DNA of 64,000 nucleotides from the NCBI GenBank assembly GCA_037783415.1, contig JAZGTN010000214.1, forward strand, positions 434,001-498,000, read 5' to 3'. Origin of the DNA: Leptasterias polaris. Lineage: Eukaryota; Echinodermata; Asteroidea; Forcipulatida; Asteriidae. A model generated the notes under the pieces. The model was not told where the DNA came from and did not search any database. It worked only from the letters and a program-made list of their open reading frames with translations. Each line of letters opens with the position of its first letter. Positions within the stretch are counted from its first letter, which is position 1. The translations under genes were made by a program, and so were the position numbers. Positions 27,001 to 42,000 of this stretch are shown here, in pieces.

Positions 27001-30000
27001 GCAGGGAATTACACGCTTACGTCGAGCGTATTTCACAGATAAGCAGGGAATTTTTCCTGGTGCACATACGTAGTCCACGTTACTAGGCATTCTTTGCTTA
27101 CACAGCTAGCGCAGAAATTCGGCGCTTGCCCTGTAAGCGGAGAATGGTGACCGTAAGTGCAGAATTCGGCGGAAAGCAGAGCCATGCAAATGGGCCCAGG
27201 TCCAGCTGGCTAGTCACTAAACAAGTTAAGGGCAAACCCCTGACCAACATGGTACATGCTACGGAATCATTCAGGTGCCCATGGATTGTCTTTTTGGGGC
27301 TATCGACCAACTGCACTCGAGCAAACTAATGAAAGCACTACATCACTGGTATTGTTCATAAAGATTGGATCTAACCAGGGCTCTGGGGTCTAAAAGTTAA
27401 GATATATGACCGCCCAATTTCATAATCCTGTTAATAACCCCCAAAATTGCCCAGGACAAACAAATCTTGCTCAGACGAAAACATGTTACCAGCAAAAACA
27501 CCATGTATTGTATATTGTTTGTAACTGGTTCCCTGTTCATTTTTGCTTAGCAGAACAAATAATGTGCGTAACACCAAATGTTGGTCACGATGTATTTATT
27601 GAACAAATCACTGAAAAATCAGTCGAACCAATATAAGGGAAGGAGTGAAGGAACATTTTGAAGTACTTACCTGAGCATTATTCACAGAAGATTTACATTC
27701 TGTTGTGACCTGTAAACATACAAAAAAGACAACATATTTATGTGGTTTTTGAGGCATTGCATGGTGATGTATCAATGTATCATATTTATTTAAAAAAAGC
27801 AAACAGTTAAACAATCTATCTTAATCATCAAATCAAAACAGCTACACCAGTGATTGTCCACCAGATAAGTTCCACAAACATTGAAAAGTTGACCTTATGT
27901 CAGATGTCTAAAGTTAATTTGGTCCCGCACGCACCCTCATTACTGTGAATCATTGTACAAGGGAGTCTAAAAGTATTTTATTACATTTGACATATTCTCA
28001 GATAAAAGGGTGAAAAAGGACAATTGGGAAAAAGTGATCATTTCCTGCCGCATTTACACAAGTATTATCAAATGTAGAACCTATTATGCCATTGGGACTC
28101 TAGTCATGGGTAGTAATTTAAAAAAGACAGCATTAAGATTAAGAACATAATGAGCTGTGGTGGGCAGCTGTGTCAGAAGTTTGGTAATCACTCGATAAAA
28201 ACTTATTGGTCAGAAGTACAGCAGCTTTCAATAGTATAAAGCATTTTGATAAAACATTTCACTTCAAAGTTATGTGGTTATCAGTTTTTAAGCTCTAAAA
28301 TTTGAATCTGAGAAACGTTACTGTCAGATATGTTTCTCAGATTGTGTGTCCCTATTCGGGATTATTCTTCTTGCACGGACATGTTCGCTCTGGATTTTCG
28401 GCGATATCTCAAAAACGCGACCACCTTTTGAAATGAAATTTTCACAGGTTAGTTTTATTGTATATATCTACATTTATATAGGATTAAAACAATCGAACGG
28501 TTCCAAAAACCAAAGGTATACTTTGCCTTTCACATCCTTGGTTTTTAACTATGCTGTTCCCTTTGTGACACACTCTAAAGTAAAAGGATGCTCTTCTTGA
28601 TTGGTGCCAATAAAAGGCTAGGATGTATTTTGTTTAATGAAAATTGTCAATATTTTTCAAAATACCAATAAGACACTCTAGGTGAGGAATATGCTGAAAA
28701 TATAGAAAGGTGAAAGACATCTGTTCACATAATAATAATTACGGTTGAATGGCTTCTGACTGGCACCCACCGAACAAGGATATTGACAAAATAGGGAGAC
28801 CGCCAACATAGGACTAGATAGCTCAGTTGGTAGAGCGCCGGCACGTCAATCCGGAGGTCGTTGGTTCAAATCCCGCTCTAGTCAATTTTTCCTTGTTCAA
28901 CCCAAAATCATAATAATAATTATTTAGAGTTCTTTTGAAACTGTGATAGAGTGTGAAGAAAGTGAAAAACAAGATACATGTACATGTTGGGAGTTTCAAA
29001 GTGGAGCAGTATGAATGTATATTTGGTTTGCGGTAACACCATGTGTATATCTACTTGCTACATGTAGGTAGGTAGATTTTGTTCTTTGAGAACTTGTCTT
29101 GCTCTTTAATCTACTGCCGCGGAGTAGATTATTCGGAATTCGGGAGACTTCTCAGTTCTGAAAAGAACTGTCCTGCTTATTAACTACTACCTGGAGCAGT
29201 ACAAGTGAAAAAGCTATAAGAATATCTCGCAGTAGTGGCCTGTGGAGCAGATACAGTGAAGAACGAGAAGATATGACAAAATGTGTACTACATGGACAAC
29301 AAGTAACTGTGAGTATTCAGTACTGGAGATTCCTCCCGAATGGTCCATCCCAGATTCTCAATATAGCATCTGACTGAGTGTACTCCGCTCTCTCCACACT
29401 GTCAGCAACCACGGGAGGCATGTCAACCGATACCAACAACATATCTTCCACAATGGAGTTATGCAGGAGACTAGGAGGCAAAACTGGCACGCGTCATCAA
29501 TTTCTTGATGGATCTTGTAGTGGCGGATCGGGCAGGCAGACGTCTGCCACTGCCAGTCAGCAGGGAAAAAGGGTCACAAAAAACTAATGTCACAAAAGCG
29601 TGTGTGAAGATACCTCTTAATATACAGCTACTCGAGCAAAAAACTATTTACCGGGAATGCTATTAAAACTTGTTTATAATGCGTTTGTTTATCATTTAAA
29701 TGTAATTGTTACATGTGTACACTTTTAATTTTTTAGTAATTATCAATCAAAAAATTAGGCCCCAATCTCAAGGTTTAAAAAAAATAGAAACAATTCTGCC
29801 TTTGATGGCAGGCGTCAAAATGACAATACTATGATGTCATGTGTGGGATGTTGCTTCGTTAATTGTTATACTATGCTGCGACAAAGCGGCTATACAAAGA
29901 GCTCCCACCTATGACGTAACATGAGTGATGACGTAACAGGGCTTTTCGCAAATCTTTCTCAAAGCACCAGAGAAGGGTATTCAAAATGGGTTTTTTGTAA

Positions 30001-33000
30001 ACAATTTAACCTGTTTAATCTCATGTAAACTCAATTTCCATATTGATTAAAAACACTTTAAATGATTTTCAGCAAAGATCACTTGTTGCCGTTTTCGTTC
30101 AAGTAGGTCTTTTAGTGTTGGTAATGTAAACCTACTTTACTGAATTAGAAATTTAAGTTTTGCTTTCAAAATATGGCACAAATATCTATTAAAAAAAACA
30201 GCCATTTGTATTTCAGAGCAAAGTGAATGCAAAGCAACTTTTGAGTTATCAACAATGAACAAACCCCGAACTGTGTGAATTTGGTTCCCATTTCTTTGCT
30301 GTTGTAGAAACTTGAGTCTGAACCATTGTCATTGTTTTAGGATTACAATGGGAATACAAACAACAAATATTAAGAAACAACAAAACCTTAAATAAATAAA
30401 AAAGTTTTGCTGTTTTACAGAATGTGAAACCATTTTTCAGACAGGAGCGCCTTTGTAATGGACCTTGGGGCTGAATCAGGGTTACCCCCCTTCAAAGTCC
30501 GTAAGGATGTAGGCATGGGTATTATCCACTAGGAGGCTGGCTGGTAGAGTAGAATGCACTACCTTTCCAACTTTTTATGAAGCAATAGACTGTGCAAGTC
30601 TCGCGCGTATCGGAACGAGAAAACACGTCAAGCGAAAAACATACTTTTCTCTGAAATCAAATCAATTGTTTTTAAATTAGATCTATGAAAAATCTGAACA
30701 ACAAAAATACTCATTACAATTTGTATAAAATTAGTTTTAGCTTTCATAACTATTGTAACACACACATCAGGTGTTAATTTTTGTCGAAACAAACTGAAAA
30801 CTCTGGGACAAGGATGCTTATTTGATCTGAACTTTATAGGAAACCCTTTTGTAAATCCACGCCCGAGTACGTGCAACCACTAAAAGCAGGTTTAAACGCA
30901 GATGCGCGATGATCGCACCTGCGTAGAATTAACGCGTGACGCAGTTTAAAGAGGACGCTGACGCCTCGACAACCGTAGACTGCAATGAAAAGGCTTAGCG
31001 TCCGACAATTACAGCGTCTGGCGATTATCATCGCGCGACCAAAACAAATTTGGTGATCAGAGGTGGGCACAAATTCTTAATTTTTTGCAAGTAACCGGAA
31101 GCCGAGGTCAAGTTTAATTCTTGGGTTTTCTTCGATGTTGTGTTGTATTGATTTTACTTTCATGTTTTTTATCACTTAGTAGTACATTCCCAACAACATA
31201 TTTAATTTTCATGGTCATTAAGTACGTTAAACTAAAATAATAGACGAAACAAAATCTTGGCAACGTAAAACTCCATATGGTTGGGACCACGATGGTCCCA
31301 GAAGTTCGATTACGCGCGAGACTTGCACAGTCTATTGTGGTTTTAAGTGCCTTGCTCAAGGGCACAAGTGTCATGACAGGGATTCGAACCCACACTCTGC
31401 TGCTGACAACACCAGAGCTTGGGTTCGGTGAACTAGACCACGAAAAGGTGTGACACTACTCTACGCTATCATGTTATTGAAATGACCTACAACACTAAGG
31501 CTCTTTCTGACCCCCATCTGAACATGTTTGATCTGACTGACCAACTTTGGTAGTTACTCCAAAAAGTTAATGTCCATAAAAACTTACTTGGTAAGAAGCA
31601 CTGCAGCTGTTGATAATGTATAACATTTTGAGAAACAATTCGCTTCAAAGGAATAATTCAAAAACATTACAATCTGAGAAACGTTTCGGGATGAAACATT
31701 TCTCAGATTGTGTATTCTAGTGACAGATTATTCTTCCCATGTGGACATAACCTCTCAAGATATTTAGCGATATATCAAAACGCTACCACCTTTTGAAATG
31801 AAATTTTCACAGGTTAGTTTTGCTGTATCTATTTACATTTATATAGAATTGAAACAATGGAACGATTCCAAAAAACCAAGGGTATATTTTGCCTTTAACC
31901 TCTACAGCTGATGGTTTAGGTATGCCCTGAACCCCAATAGTGACCTTTTCGGTAACACCAAACCCAAATTCTTTTCATTTTAGGGTTGGGTATTTTCCCT
32001 CCATTCCTCTCAGTACATTCAGATAAATCATCTGATTTTTGAGAAATTTAGATTGACTCAAAAAGTTCTGCAATATTTTATCTTTCTAAAAGGCCTTACT
32101 TAAAGGCACTGTACACGTTTGGTAATTACTCAAAATATATATTAGCATAAAAACTTACTTGGTAACGAGCAACGGAGAGCTGTTGATAGTATAAAACATT
32201 GTGAGAAACGACTCCCTCTGAAGTAACGTAGTTTTTGAGAAAGAGGTAATTTCTCACTAAAATAATAAAAGACTTCTAGCCAGAAGCCTTTTATTCCTAT
32301 CTGAAAGCACACTAATTTGTACAACAAGGGTGTTTTTTCTTTCATCATTTTCTTGCAACTTCAATGACCAATCGAGCCCAAATTTTCACAGGCTTGTTAT
32401 TTTATGCATATGTTTGGATACACCAAGTGAGAATACTGGTCTTTGACAATTACAAAACGTGTTCAGTGCCTTTAAAAAACCATTACTTTTAGAGAACACA
32501 GCTGGGAACATTTCTCATTTTACTGCTGTGTTGAAAAACACGAGTTTGCTCATATTTATGAAAACTAACCTTATAGGGCCTAGACAGTTTTCATAAAGAT
32601 ACTAAAGAAAGTTGTAAATAGGCAACGAGATTAAAAAGAAAATTTACCAAAACAGGACAAACTGGAAGAAGAAAACCAGTACAAAACAGAGAACTGTTTA
32701 CTCACCTACCAAGTACAAAACACTTAGCAGAAAACACCTTCCAAGAAGGTATAAATTCAATCCAGCAACTCCAACAAATCAACCAGTTCCAAATGAGAAA
32801 TACTATTTTTTTCAAGTAAAGAAAAAACCCTGACGACACCGACTTTAAAACAAACATCCACCAAAACTGCTGTCAAGATAAGCTTCCACCCATTGACAGT
32901 TACATGTACTGCAATAGGATGAGCATTGAGCATTCACATCTACAAAGTATATTCCTTGACTGCTGGTTGGCATAGTACAAGAAAACACAACGCTGGCACT

Positions 33001-36000
33001 AACTCAACTGAAGGCCAAGGGGCCCCACAGTAAACATAGACAAATATGGAGTGTGCCCGCTATGCAGATTCTTTGCATGCTTGCTAGCTTGGTGGACTTG
33101 GGCTTCGACAATGGGCCAAAGGCCTCAGCAATTGGAAGCCATGGACAAACAGAACTAAGTAGAATTGCTCATGACATCTGTAAGACATTGAAATGCTTTG
33201 TTTTTTGTTTTTTAGGAGAGTTGCGAGACACACCTTTGTATGGGTTTTCTTCTTAGGTTGTTGTTGTCAGCAAACAATGTCATTTTTTGGAATGGTGGAT
33301 GATTCAAAATAATTGGTGGATGATTCCAAAACAAACACAGTGGGGTGAGGAATTCAATTTAACTTGTAAATATTCTCATGTACTTTACTGCCTGACTAAT
33401 GGGGAGAATGTGTTCAATTGATGATTTTTGCCAACCAAATTTCTTCACATAAATGATTAATTCCTTGTTCTCCTGTACAATGTACATTCACAAATGGTAA
33501 TGTCAAGCAAAAGACATAGGAAGTTTACTTATAAACAGGGTTTGCTCCTATGCTGAAACTTCCACAGATTAATTTTCTGTTTAAATCAACTATAATTTAT
33601 TTTCAAATACTAACCCTCTAACCCTTTCACAAATAATGGTCATTTTCCAGAAATATTCCAGAGTTGCAAGTCACATTGCCTTCCAAGTAAAGAAGTTAGA
33701 ACTCCCACATTGCATCCCCCCTTTTTGCATGTTTAATGTTTCCTGCGCTGATGGAAACAACAACCAAAACACAGTCATATTCTGAGAAACCTGAGATGGT
33801 TATAACAAATATATTTCAAATCTATTGTTTTTCCTTTTACACAAAGTATGGTAATTTTCCAAGAGTACAGTAGTTTTGGCACAAAACCAGAGACTATTCC
33901 AAGAATAGAAGTTATGACTACCTAATGTCCATGATGTTTTTGCATGTATGTTTCGTGTTGTCACGGAAACAAACAAGCAAAACTCAGTCAAAATCTGAGA
34001 CCCAGTGCTGACCCTTTCCAAGTAATCACACACCATTGAATTCTTGTCTGATTTTTTAAATCACTTTTACACAGCCTTTTACTGGACATAAATCATCCAA
34101 ACACAAAAATGTCATTGAGCTGATGTTGAACCCTTGTGACCTCTCTGGTTTCATACCCCAGAGAGTTCCATGGCACTGATCTGATCCTTAAAGAGATTGT
34201 CATTAGATGATGAAACATTAGCATGATGTGGATACATTTACACAGACTCTCACAACTCCATAAACTCTTTCTGGATGTTCAGTATTCATGTAAGCCTACA
34301 AGAACCTCAACAGGAAAGTATAAAAGTATAGCGTACATTTTAAAGGTAAAGTATACCTTTGGGTTTTGGAACTGTTCAATTGTTTTAATCCTACATAAAT
34401 GTAGATATATACAATAAAACTAACCTGTGAAAACTTCAGTTCAAAAGGTGGTTGCGTCTCTGAGATATCGCCAAAATTCCAGAGCGAATTTGTCTACGCA
34501 GGAAGAATAATCCCTAATGGGAATACACAATCTGAGAAACGTATCTGACAGTAAACGTTCTCAGATTCAAGTTTTTTTCCAAACCACATTATTCGAAGTG
34601 AAATGATTCTCAAATGCTTTATAACCAATAAGTTTTTTATTGCCATTCATTTCAAGAGTGATTCCCAAACGTATACATTCCCTTTAAAGATCATGGTTAA
34701 TGTGCTTTATTACTTTATGTGAATGCACTCACAGAATTGAAAAATAACACTAATCATGATTTTAGGTCAACTCAATGGTTCAACCTTCAAGCATCAACTT
34801 AACTTATTTGGTTCAACCAGGTGCACATGCACTACAAAAAGGTCATCTAGGGTCATCACGTCTCTTGTTTTTGTCAACAATATTCTAGAGGCCAGGGCCT
34901 CTCAAGTTGCACTGAAATGTATATACACAGTGGTGTCGAAAATAAACAAAAATGTGGGAATAAGGCACTAAGGTGTTGAGTGAGGGTAAAAGTTATCTGT
35001 TGTTTGTCTCTGCATGAAGTAAATTTTACTTCTCTACAGTCACTGTCAAATCAAATTATGTATGGGTGTTAATTACCGCTCCCACTGCAGTGAGCAATCA
35101 TACCACGAAATCATTAATCAAACATTTTCACTTGTACATGTACATTCTTGTCTCACCGGCTTCCCAAGATAAAGTTATATCATATAACAAACCAGCAGAG
35201 ATCTCCTTCTAAGCGACAATGGTCTTTCAAGAAATAAACACTGATAGTTATGTTTTTTGGACAGGAGAAACTACAAAATATGTTCTTCAAAAGACAAAAA
35301 CATGAGACTGGAGGTGAACACCTTTACAGGATGTGACACTGTAAACATGTCTTCAAATAACCAGTCCAGCAGGTGCTGCCCCTTAAATTAAAGCTATGAC
35401 ATCAACGTTTTTTGAACAGCACCTCTATTCTGATCCCCTATGTAGTTTTCAAGATGCACACCAAAAATCAAGGTAACGGTACATGTATATTGATAAGCTT
35501 GCGTTGGTAAAAAGACAGTATATAAAGTTACATTAGTATTAGCGACAATTGGCCAAATTTCCATATGAAGTGTTATTTCTGGGAAAGTCAAGTTCCAATC
35601 CAGTCCAAAACTGTTTTTTTAGAGTTTACAAAACATTTGACACTAACTTTCAACCAAACATTTCACAGAGTAATTTTGTTAAACTTCTAAAAACTAGATG
35701 AATAAAGTGAACCTTCTCTCTACCACAATCCAACAATGTACATGTACCATTCCTTCAACTTTGTACACAGTCACTGTGTATGTATCTCCCCTTCATGAAA
35801 ACAAAAATTTGTAAAATGACTGAGTATAATGTATGAGAGAATCTTTGGTCTTATCTGGATAGGTAGTTTGGGCAAGAAGGGGTCAAGTGTTTCAATCCAG
35901 TTGTCTGCATACCAGACTAAAAATAGTGCAATACCAAATAGAGTGGGGCAATGTGTACAAAGTTAAAGGGGACAGTACTCCTTCTTTTCGCTTTATTTTT

Positions 36001-39000
36001 TTTGAAGAAGTCATTTGTTCTCGTCTCCTAGTTTTTAACAACAGCATCATACAATCAACCTATGAAAATTTCACCAAAATAATCCAGTCCAATTTAAAGA
36101 GAGAAAAGAAGCAGACTGGTTTGTTTTGTCAGGGTTTTATGTACATACATTCTTAACAAATATGGGCACTTTCAGTTAAGGCAAATGAAATAAGCAATGG
36201 CGAGTTTGGAGGTCTGCAAATGTTATTAATGGTAGGCATACTCAGAGTTGTGGGGACTTTTACACAATGGAACAAAGGTCCCACAACGGTTTTCTTTGTT
36301 AAACTGGGTCCCAACAATGTGATTCTTTAGAACAGGGAATACTAGAACAACAATAGGAAGTCCCCACAACAGTGTGTGCAAAAGTATGTGTTTACTGACA
36401 GTATTTCAAATGATAATCTTTCCCAAGAAGTATTGGCACTGCTGTAGGCATCCAGATTGAAACTAGTCAAGTATTGCTGTTCGATTATCAAGTCCCATAC
36501 TTCGTCTTTAAAATCAAGAGGTCCAGGTATGCGGGAGTGTCATTTAGAAACATCCATAACTCATCAAAAAAGTCACCAGGGGAAAAATGAATTATGACAA
36601 GACTATATTTTAGTTTTTTGGTTCACAAGATTTAACCTCCTTCAAGCAAACTCGAGGAGTACAATCATCATTCCATCAAAAACAGTTGTCCTTTCTGAAT
36701 ATTCCAATAATTCACTTCGGATATAGGCCCTAGAGCTTTCAGAAAAAACATATTTCCAGCAAAATGGGGTGGCAAACAAATTCCTGCTAAGCAAAAATAG
36801 TCAGGAAACCAGTCACAGATGGTAAATGTGACAAGGTATTTTGGCTGGTAACCTAAATCTGGTAAGCAAAATTGCTTAGTTATATTTTGTGCTTGAACAG
36901 CTCTATGATATTAGGACATGGCTCTGCTTACCACAGAATTCAGCTCTTATGGTGCCCTGTAATTGTAAAGCACTTACTGCAGAATTGTACGCTTACAGTT
37001 AAATTAAGTGTACAATTCTGTGGAAGCATTGAAATGAAATTTGGCCAGCTAAGATGTCTTTATCATCAATTGCAAAATCCTTGGGTGCAAAGAGCTTATA
37101 ACAAATACTGATCCACATAACCCCCAAAATGCTGAAATTCTTGCACCTTCCAGCCTTGGTTTGATTACATCCATTTAAAGGGACAAACAGCAAGATGGCC
37201 GCTCCATGGAAAAGGTCTACTGTGAACTTCCATAAAAACTAACGGCAATATGTGAGAAACCAATAACTATTGCAACACTCAAAAATTAAGTACATATCTT
37301 TTTCTACAATAGCCCCCAAATACCTTTTAAAACAACAGTACCTAAGGTATGACCTGTACAAAATAACGTATCAGGCAGAAGGTTTCACATAGCAATTTTA
37401 TTCCAGAAACCTGTCAATTTTGTCTTATGGCCACCAACGACACAGAAGGGGTCCAATTACTAGTGCCATTTATATCCTTGGTTTACGGAACTGGATTAAT
37501 ACTTTTCTTTTGGTGAGTTGAGTTATGAGCCAATGATAGTTGATACTTGGGTGCAGGAACTTGGGTGGAACATGACACATAGAAAGTGAGAATAGCTCGT
37601 AATTTGTGTGTGAATTCTCCATGCCTTTGTTTTGTTTGTTTTTCTGTAGGTAACAAAAAAGTATTTGAGAAAATAGAATTAGCTGTTGCAAACTGCTACC
37701 AACCAAAAGGACCTGTGGTATAAATGCAAAAAATAAGTTAGTGGCCCGACGTTTCGACCCTAGCAGAGTCTTTCTCGAAGGCTAAAAGTATTTGATTATC
37801 CTTTGTGCATTAATCTTTTTTTTTTTCACTGGTTGTCAGGATTTTATCCTGAATTTGAAAAAAAAGGTATGAAATTGTTTTTTTAAGCTCAACATAATTT
37901 TTATTCAAATCCACTTTCATTAATTTGTCCTAATTGGTTCAAACCAGGGTGTCTTTTTAGCTACTGTATTCAATTCTGTTTTCATAGGCACATGATTTCA
38001 TTCTTCTCATTCAGGTTCGATTTAGTCATTCTATTTCATGATTAGACATTCAAGACTACATTTTCACCATTCTAAACTTATTGGTAGAACATCCAACCCT
38101 TCAAATCCACCTTTAGGTTTTATTTGATTCTGTTGGACGGATGAAGTCCTGCACATGTAAACTGGGCCCAATTTCATGGCTCTGTTTACCGCAAGCAAAG
38201 AATCGGCGCTTATGGAAGCAGGGAATTCTGTACTTACGTCAAGCGTATTTCACAGGTTAGCTGGGAATTTTTGCTTGTACATGTGCGTACTGCATGTAAC
38301 TAGGTATTCTTTGCTTACACAGCTAGCGCAGAAATTCGTCGCTTGCACAGTAAGCGGAGAATGGTGATCACAAGCACAGAATTCGGCGGTAAGCAGAGCC
38401 ATGAAATTGGGCCTAGATTGATTGTGTTTTACTGCCATTGGATTTGTATAGTTTCGGTGCCGAGTTCCCTATAAAGGTGTTGGATTTTGTTAGAGCAAGC
38501 GTGGAGAAGGATTCTTGTAAAATCAATCAATCGAGCTGGGATTAAAGAGTCTTTAAGAAATACGCAAACTATGCAAAATGCATGTCTGTACTTCGCATAC
38601 GCAATTAGTCCAAGCAAAAAATGCTGACTGCATTAACAGAGAGTACAATACCTGCATCAAGGGGCTAAGGTCACCTGCACTTTCAATTATCAATTATGAA
38701 CTCAATCATTTACAAAATAATAAATAGTTGTTTATACCATGGAGGTAGAAATTCTACCTCCATGTTTATACATACCGAGAACCATAATTATGTCATTGTT
38801 TGATAGAATAAGTGCTGAAAGGTCTCTGTGTAGTGCTTTGTTTTAATTTATGGAAGATGAAACATATGGTTGAGTTACTGAACATAATACAGTGTCATAA
38901 ATCATATCTGGCTGCAACATCATCAAAATATATTAGTGAAGTAAAACCCAAGAACTATCTGATAAATTCACCGGTCATTCAGGGAAAGGCTTTGTTTTAA

Positions 39001-42000
39001 AAATTCACCCTAGACAATGTTCCTGAGGGGAAAACTAACTTAACAAAACTCACCAATCAAACACAGTGCTGTCAAGAAACACTGAAACAAACTGTTTTCC
39101 TAAACGAAAATTTCAGTCAACTTTTCCCAACTTGGTTCTTCTATAGTGTGATGTCCTGAATGCAATGCCAAGACACTAAACCTGTTGCAGAACCTCTTTG
39201 TCATGATGGTTTTACCTTGACAGTGACCCTCTTCTTGTTGAATGAACATTATGAATGACTAACTAAAGGTACATTGCTGTTGTTTATAACTCAGTGACAA
39301 CTATCTGAGCTATTGTGTTCTCTCAAGGAGTTTTCACAGTACCCAACAGATGCAGATGAAACTAGTTGCAAAAGAACCGGAATGCTCTTTGTCTTCATGA
39401 GACATTGTACATGACAAACAAAAGGGTGCATCGTCATTGTTTACAACTCGGGGCTAACTCTATCCAAGACACCAACCATTGACATTTCACATCATTTTTT
39501 TTCCACATGATTCTTTAAACTAGATGATTGGGAAGGGATATAATTCAAAGGCCTAGTACTTTTCCCACAAATACAACATTAAGCTTCAATGGTTAGAACA
39601 CACCTCAATGGTTAACTTTCCCCCGAGTCTGTTCTATTTTTGTTTTCTGAGAAAATCTCTGACGTAGCAGAAGATAAAAGAAGTACAGCGTTCCCCTTCA
39701 CACTAGATCAAATGGAGTGGAATAGATACCTTAACGGATCATACAAGGATTATTCGGCCGACCTCTCTTCAGGTCATCCAAATTTAATGTGCAACTCTGA
39801 TTCATCAAATTTACACTGGCTATCATTTTTGAGAAATGAGTCTTTCAGTTGGCCATCGTTATCAATTGTTCAAATGTCAAGGTTGTCAGCTGTCAGGAAT
39901 TCGAGAGGATTTATAGGCTGATCCAGCAGGGCAGACTGTCTGCCCAGCTTGAAGCTGAACAAATCAAATCTCTATTAAATTAAAATGGGGGTTTTTATAG
40001 GGAAAGAGGCAAAGAAGTATTCAAGTTGATTTTGTGAGGATATACTTGGTTATAAGATTACAATTTGTTGACAATTAAAACTCTCAGTTTAAAAAGAGAA
40101 TCATAAAACATCATCGTTCGCTTTGAGGGTACAGGTAAAACATACATACATGTACATCTATTGGTTCTTTTCACAAATGGCAATTTCAAAATAAACAAAA
40201 ATACAGATTCTCCTCTACAGGTGATCAAATTTTGAGAGAATAATACCTTCGACCCTTTCTTTTGGCGATTTATTTATGCCTATAAAGGCCAAATAAAACT
40301 AAAAATTACCTGTCTCCGGTTCCTGGTTACTTCCTTTTCATGCCAACCTCAAATTTTGGGGTATTTTTATTGTTTAATGTGCAAAACATCAAATTTAGCT
40401 AAGCACCACTTTCATTACAATAATAGTCTTCGTATAAAGTCTGTAATGTCCAATGACATAGATGTAGTGGGTATAACTTTTCCAGTAAAAGTAAAAAATA
40501 GCAATGTAAACAGGAAAATCAGAAGACAAAACTAAGTAAATTTAAAGAAAACAAATTTTAATGGCCTGTGATAAACCTTTCACACTTTCAAGTGGGGTAC
40601 TTCTTGAAACTCACTTAGAATAAAACTTAATTTACTCATTCAAAGCTGTGTAGTTATAACAACATTAGTCTTTGTTTATCAGACATACAACTGCAGTTTG
40701 TCAAAAAAACAAAAAAAACAAAAAAACAACATACTGTGTTCTTCGATTTTTCAATTTCACAGCTGAGCAAACAAAAACAAGGATATCAGCTAATTACCTG
40801 AAAAGTTGCATATGTCTGACTTTAGTGAAAGTTACTAAGTTTTAGGATACTTACATGTTGTGTTCATCACCAGCAAAACAGAAACTAAACTTAACACCAA
40901 CGCTCCACTGACCAGAATGACAACTGTAAAAAGTGCCTACTCTCTTGAAACTAGCTAACTGTCCACAAGTTGATGAGGGTCTTGTGTCTAGACTTAAAGA
41001 GCCAGGGTCATGAAGCAGACTACAACCTACATCATCATCATGTGGGCATCACACTCTCAGATTCTCATGTCCAGAGGAGGTACTATTAAGACTAGTTTGT
41101 ATGGATGTCTTGAAGAAAACTGATCAGTTTCAGCTCTCGAACTCTTAATTGATACTTTTCCAGCACCTGACAAGAAATACTCTGAGAAGAAGACGATGAA
41201 TGGATAGTTGAGGAGTTAATCAGCATTCAATCACTAAAGCTCCCCCTTCCCCATCTAATGGTTGATCAAAAAAATGGAACAGGCCAATAATGTATTCCAA
41301 AGGGGTTAGACTCCTCCATTGATAACTATGGGTGTCAAAACATCAGGGAGGGTGACTTTGCTTGATTTTTATAATAGTGTAATAATAAGGTAGATTGCTT
41401 AGTACAACATGTTATAAAAAATACAGCCATAGCTGAACAAATGGAAGTGACACATTCCAATGGGAATGTTCAGCCTTTGGGTTCAGTCAAACCGAAGCAA
41501 TTTTCCCTTTTTCACAACCCCTCACACTACATAAACACAAGAAGTAACCCCTAAGGTTGGTGGCTCATTCCTGGCATTACTGACATATTCCTCATTGGTA
41601 CAGCTAACTGTCTATGAGCTAACGACCATCAACATTATGGTGCACCAAAGCACACCACTCTCCGCTGTGTAGATATTAATTGTCAAATGGACCATTGGAA
41701 CCATGTTGACTGGATAATTACTGTTGATACTGGGCCAGAAATGTGATTAACTTCTCAATGAATAATACAAATGTTATACATAAATTAATTACATACTGCT
41801 AGGGTACATCATTGGTACTTCCGGCTCCCAAAAAGCTGGCAAAATTTTACCTAAATACCCTTGTTTCGTCATATTTTTTAAAGGATAAGACACAATGGTC
41901 ATTTTTGAGATCATGAATCTATCCGAAACTTGTTTTGTGAAATAGAACTCAAAACCTTCCTGAACAATTCCTACAAGAAAAAAATTGCTCAATACATAGC

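Larger units (their letters stand above)
19146..27670 (-). other. tensin intron, 8.5 kb
   Basis: No exon was found. It is built largely of repeats: a 255-bp element at 20703-20957; a retroposon-like tail at 21310-21365 (AATAAACTATTTCAATTCAATT); a GGGCCCAATTTCATAGAG element at 21749-21915; a shared repeat at 21914-22108; a SINE at 22112-22480; a duplicated segment at 22475-22670 and 25295-25488; a reversed GGTATACGTTTGG element at 24498-24702; an inverted-repeat element at 25670-26155; and a palindromic element at 26944-27197. 22700-24480 holds nothing I recognise apart from an ATT microsatellite near 24450. Confidence 0.65.

Noticed and set aside
28811..28885. Functional tRNA gene
   Set aside because: Stem mismatches, a non-T residue before the anticodon position, and repeated copies with the same non-tRNA tail mark it as a SINE.
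39640..39921. 94-codon plus-strand open frame
   Set aside because: No homology recognised, no clear splice sites in frame, and it is within a tensin intron; a chance frame is most likely.
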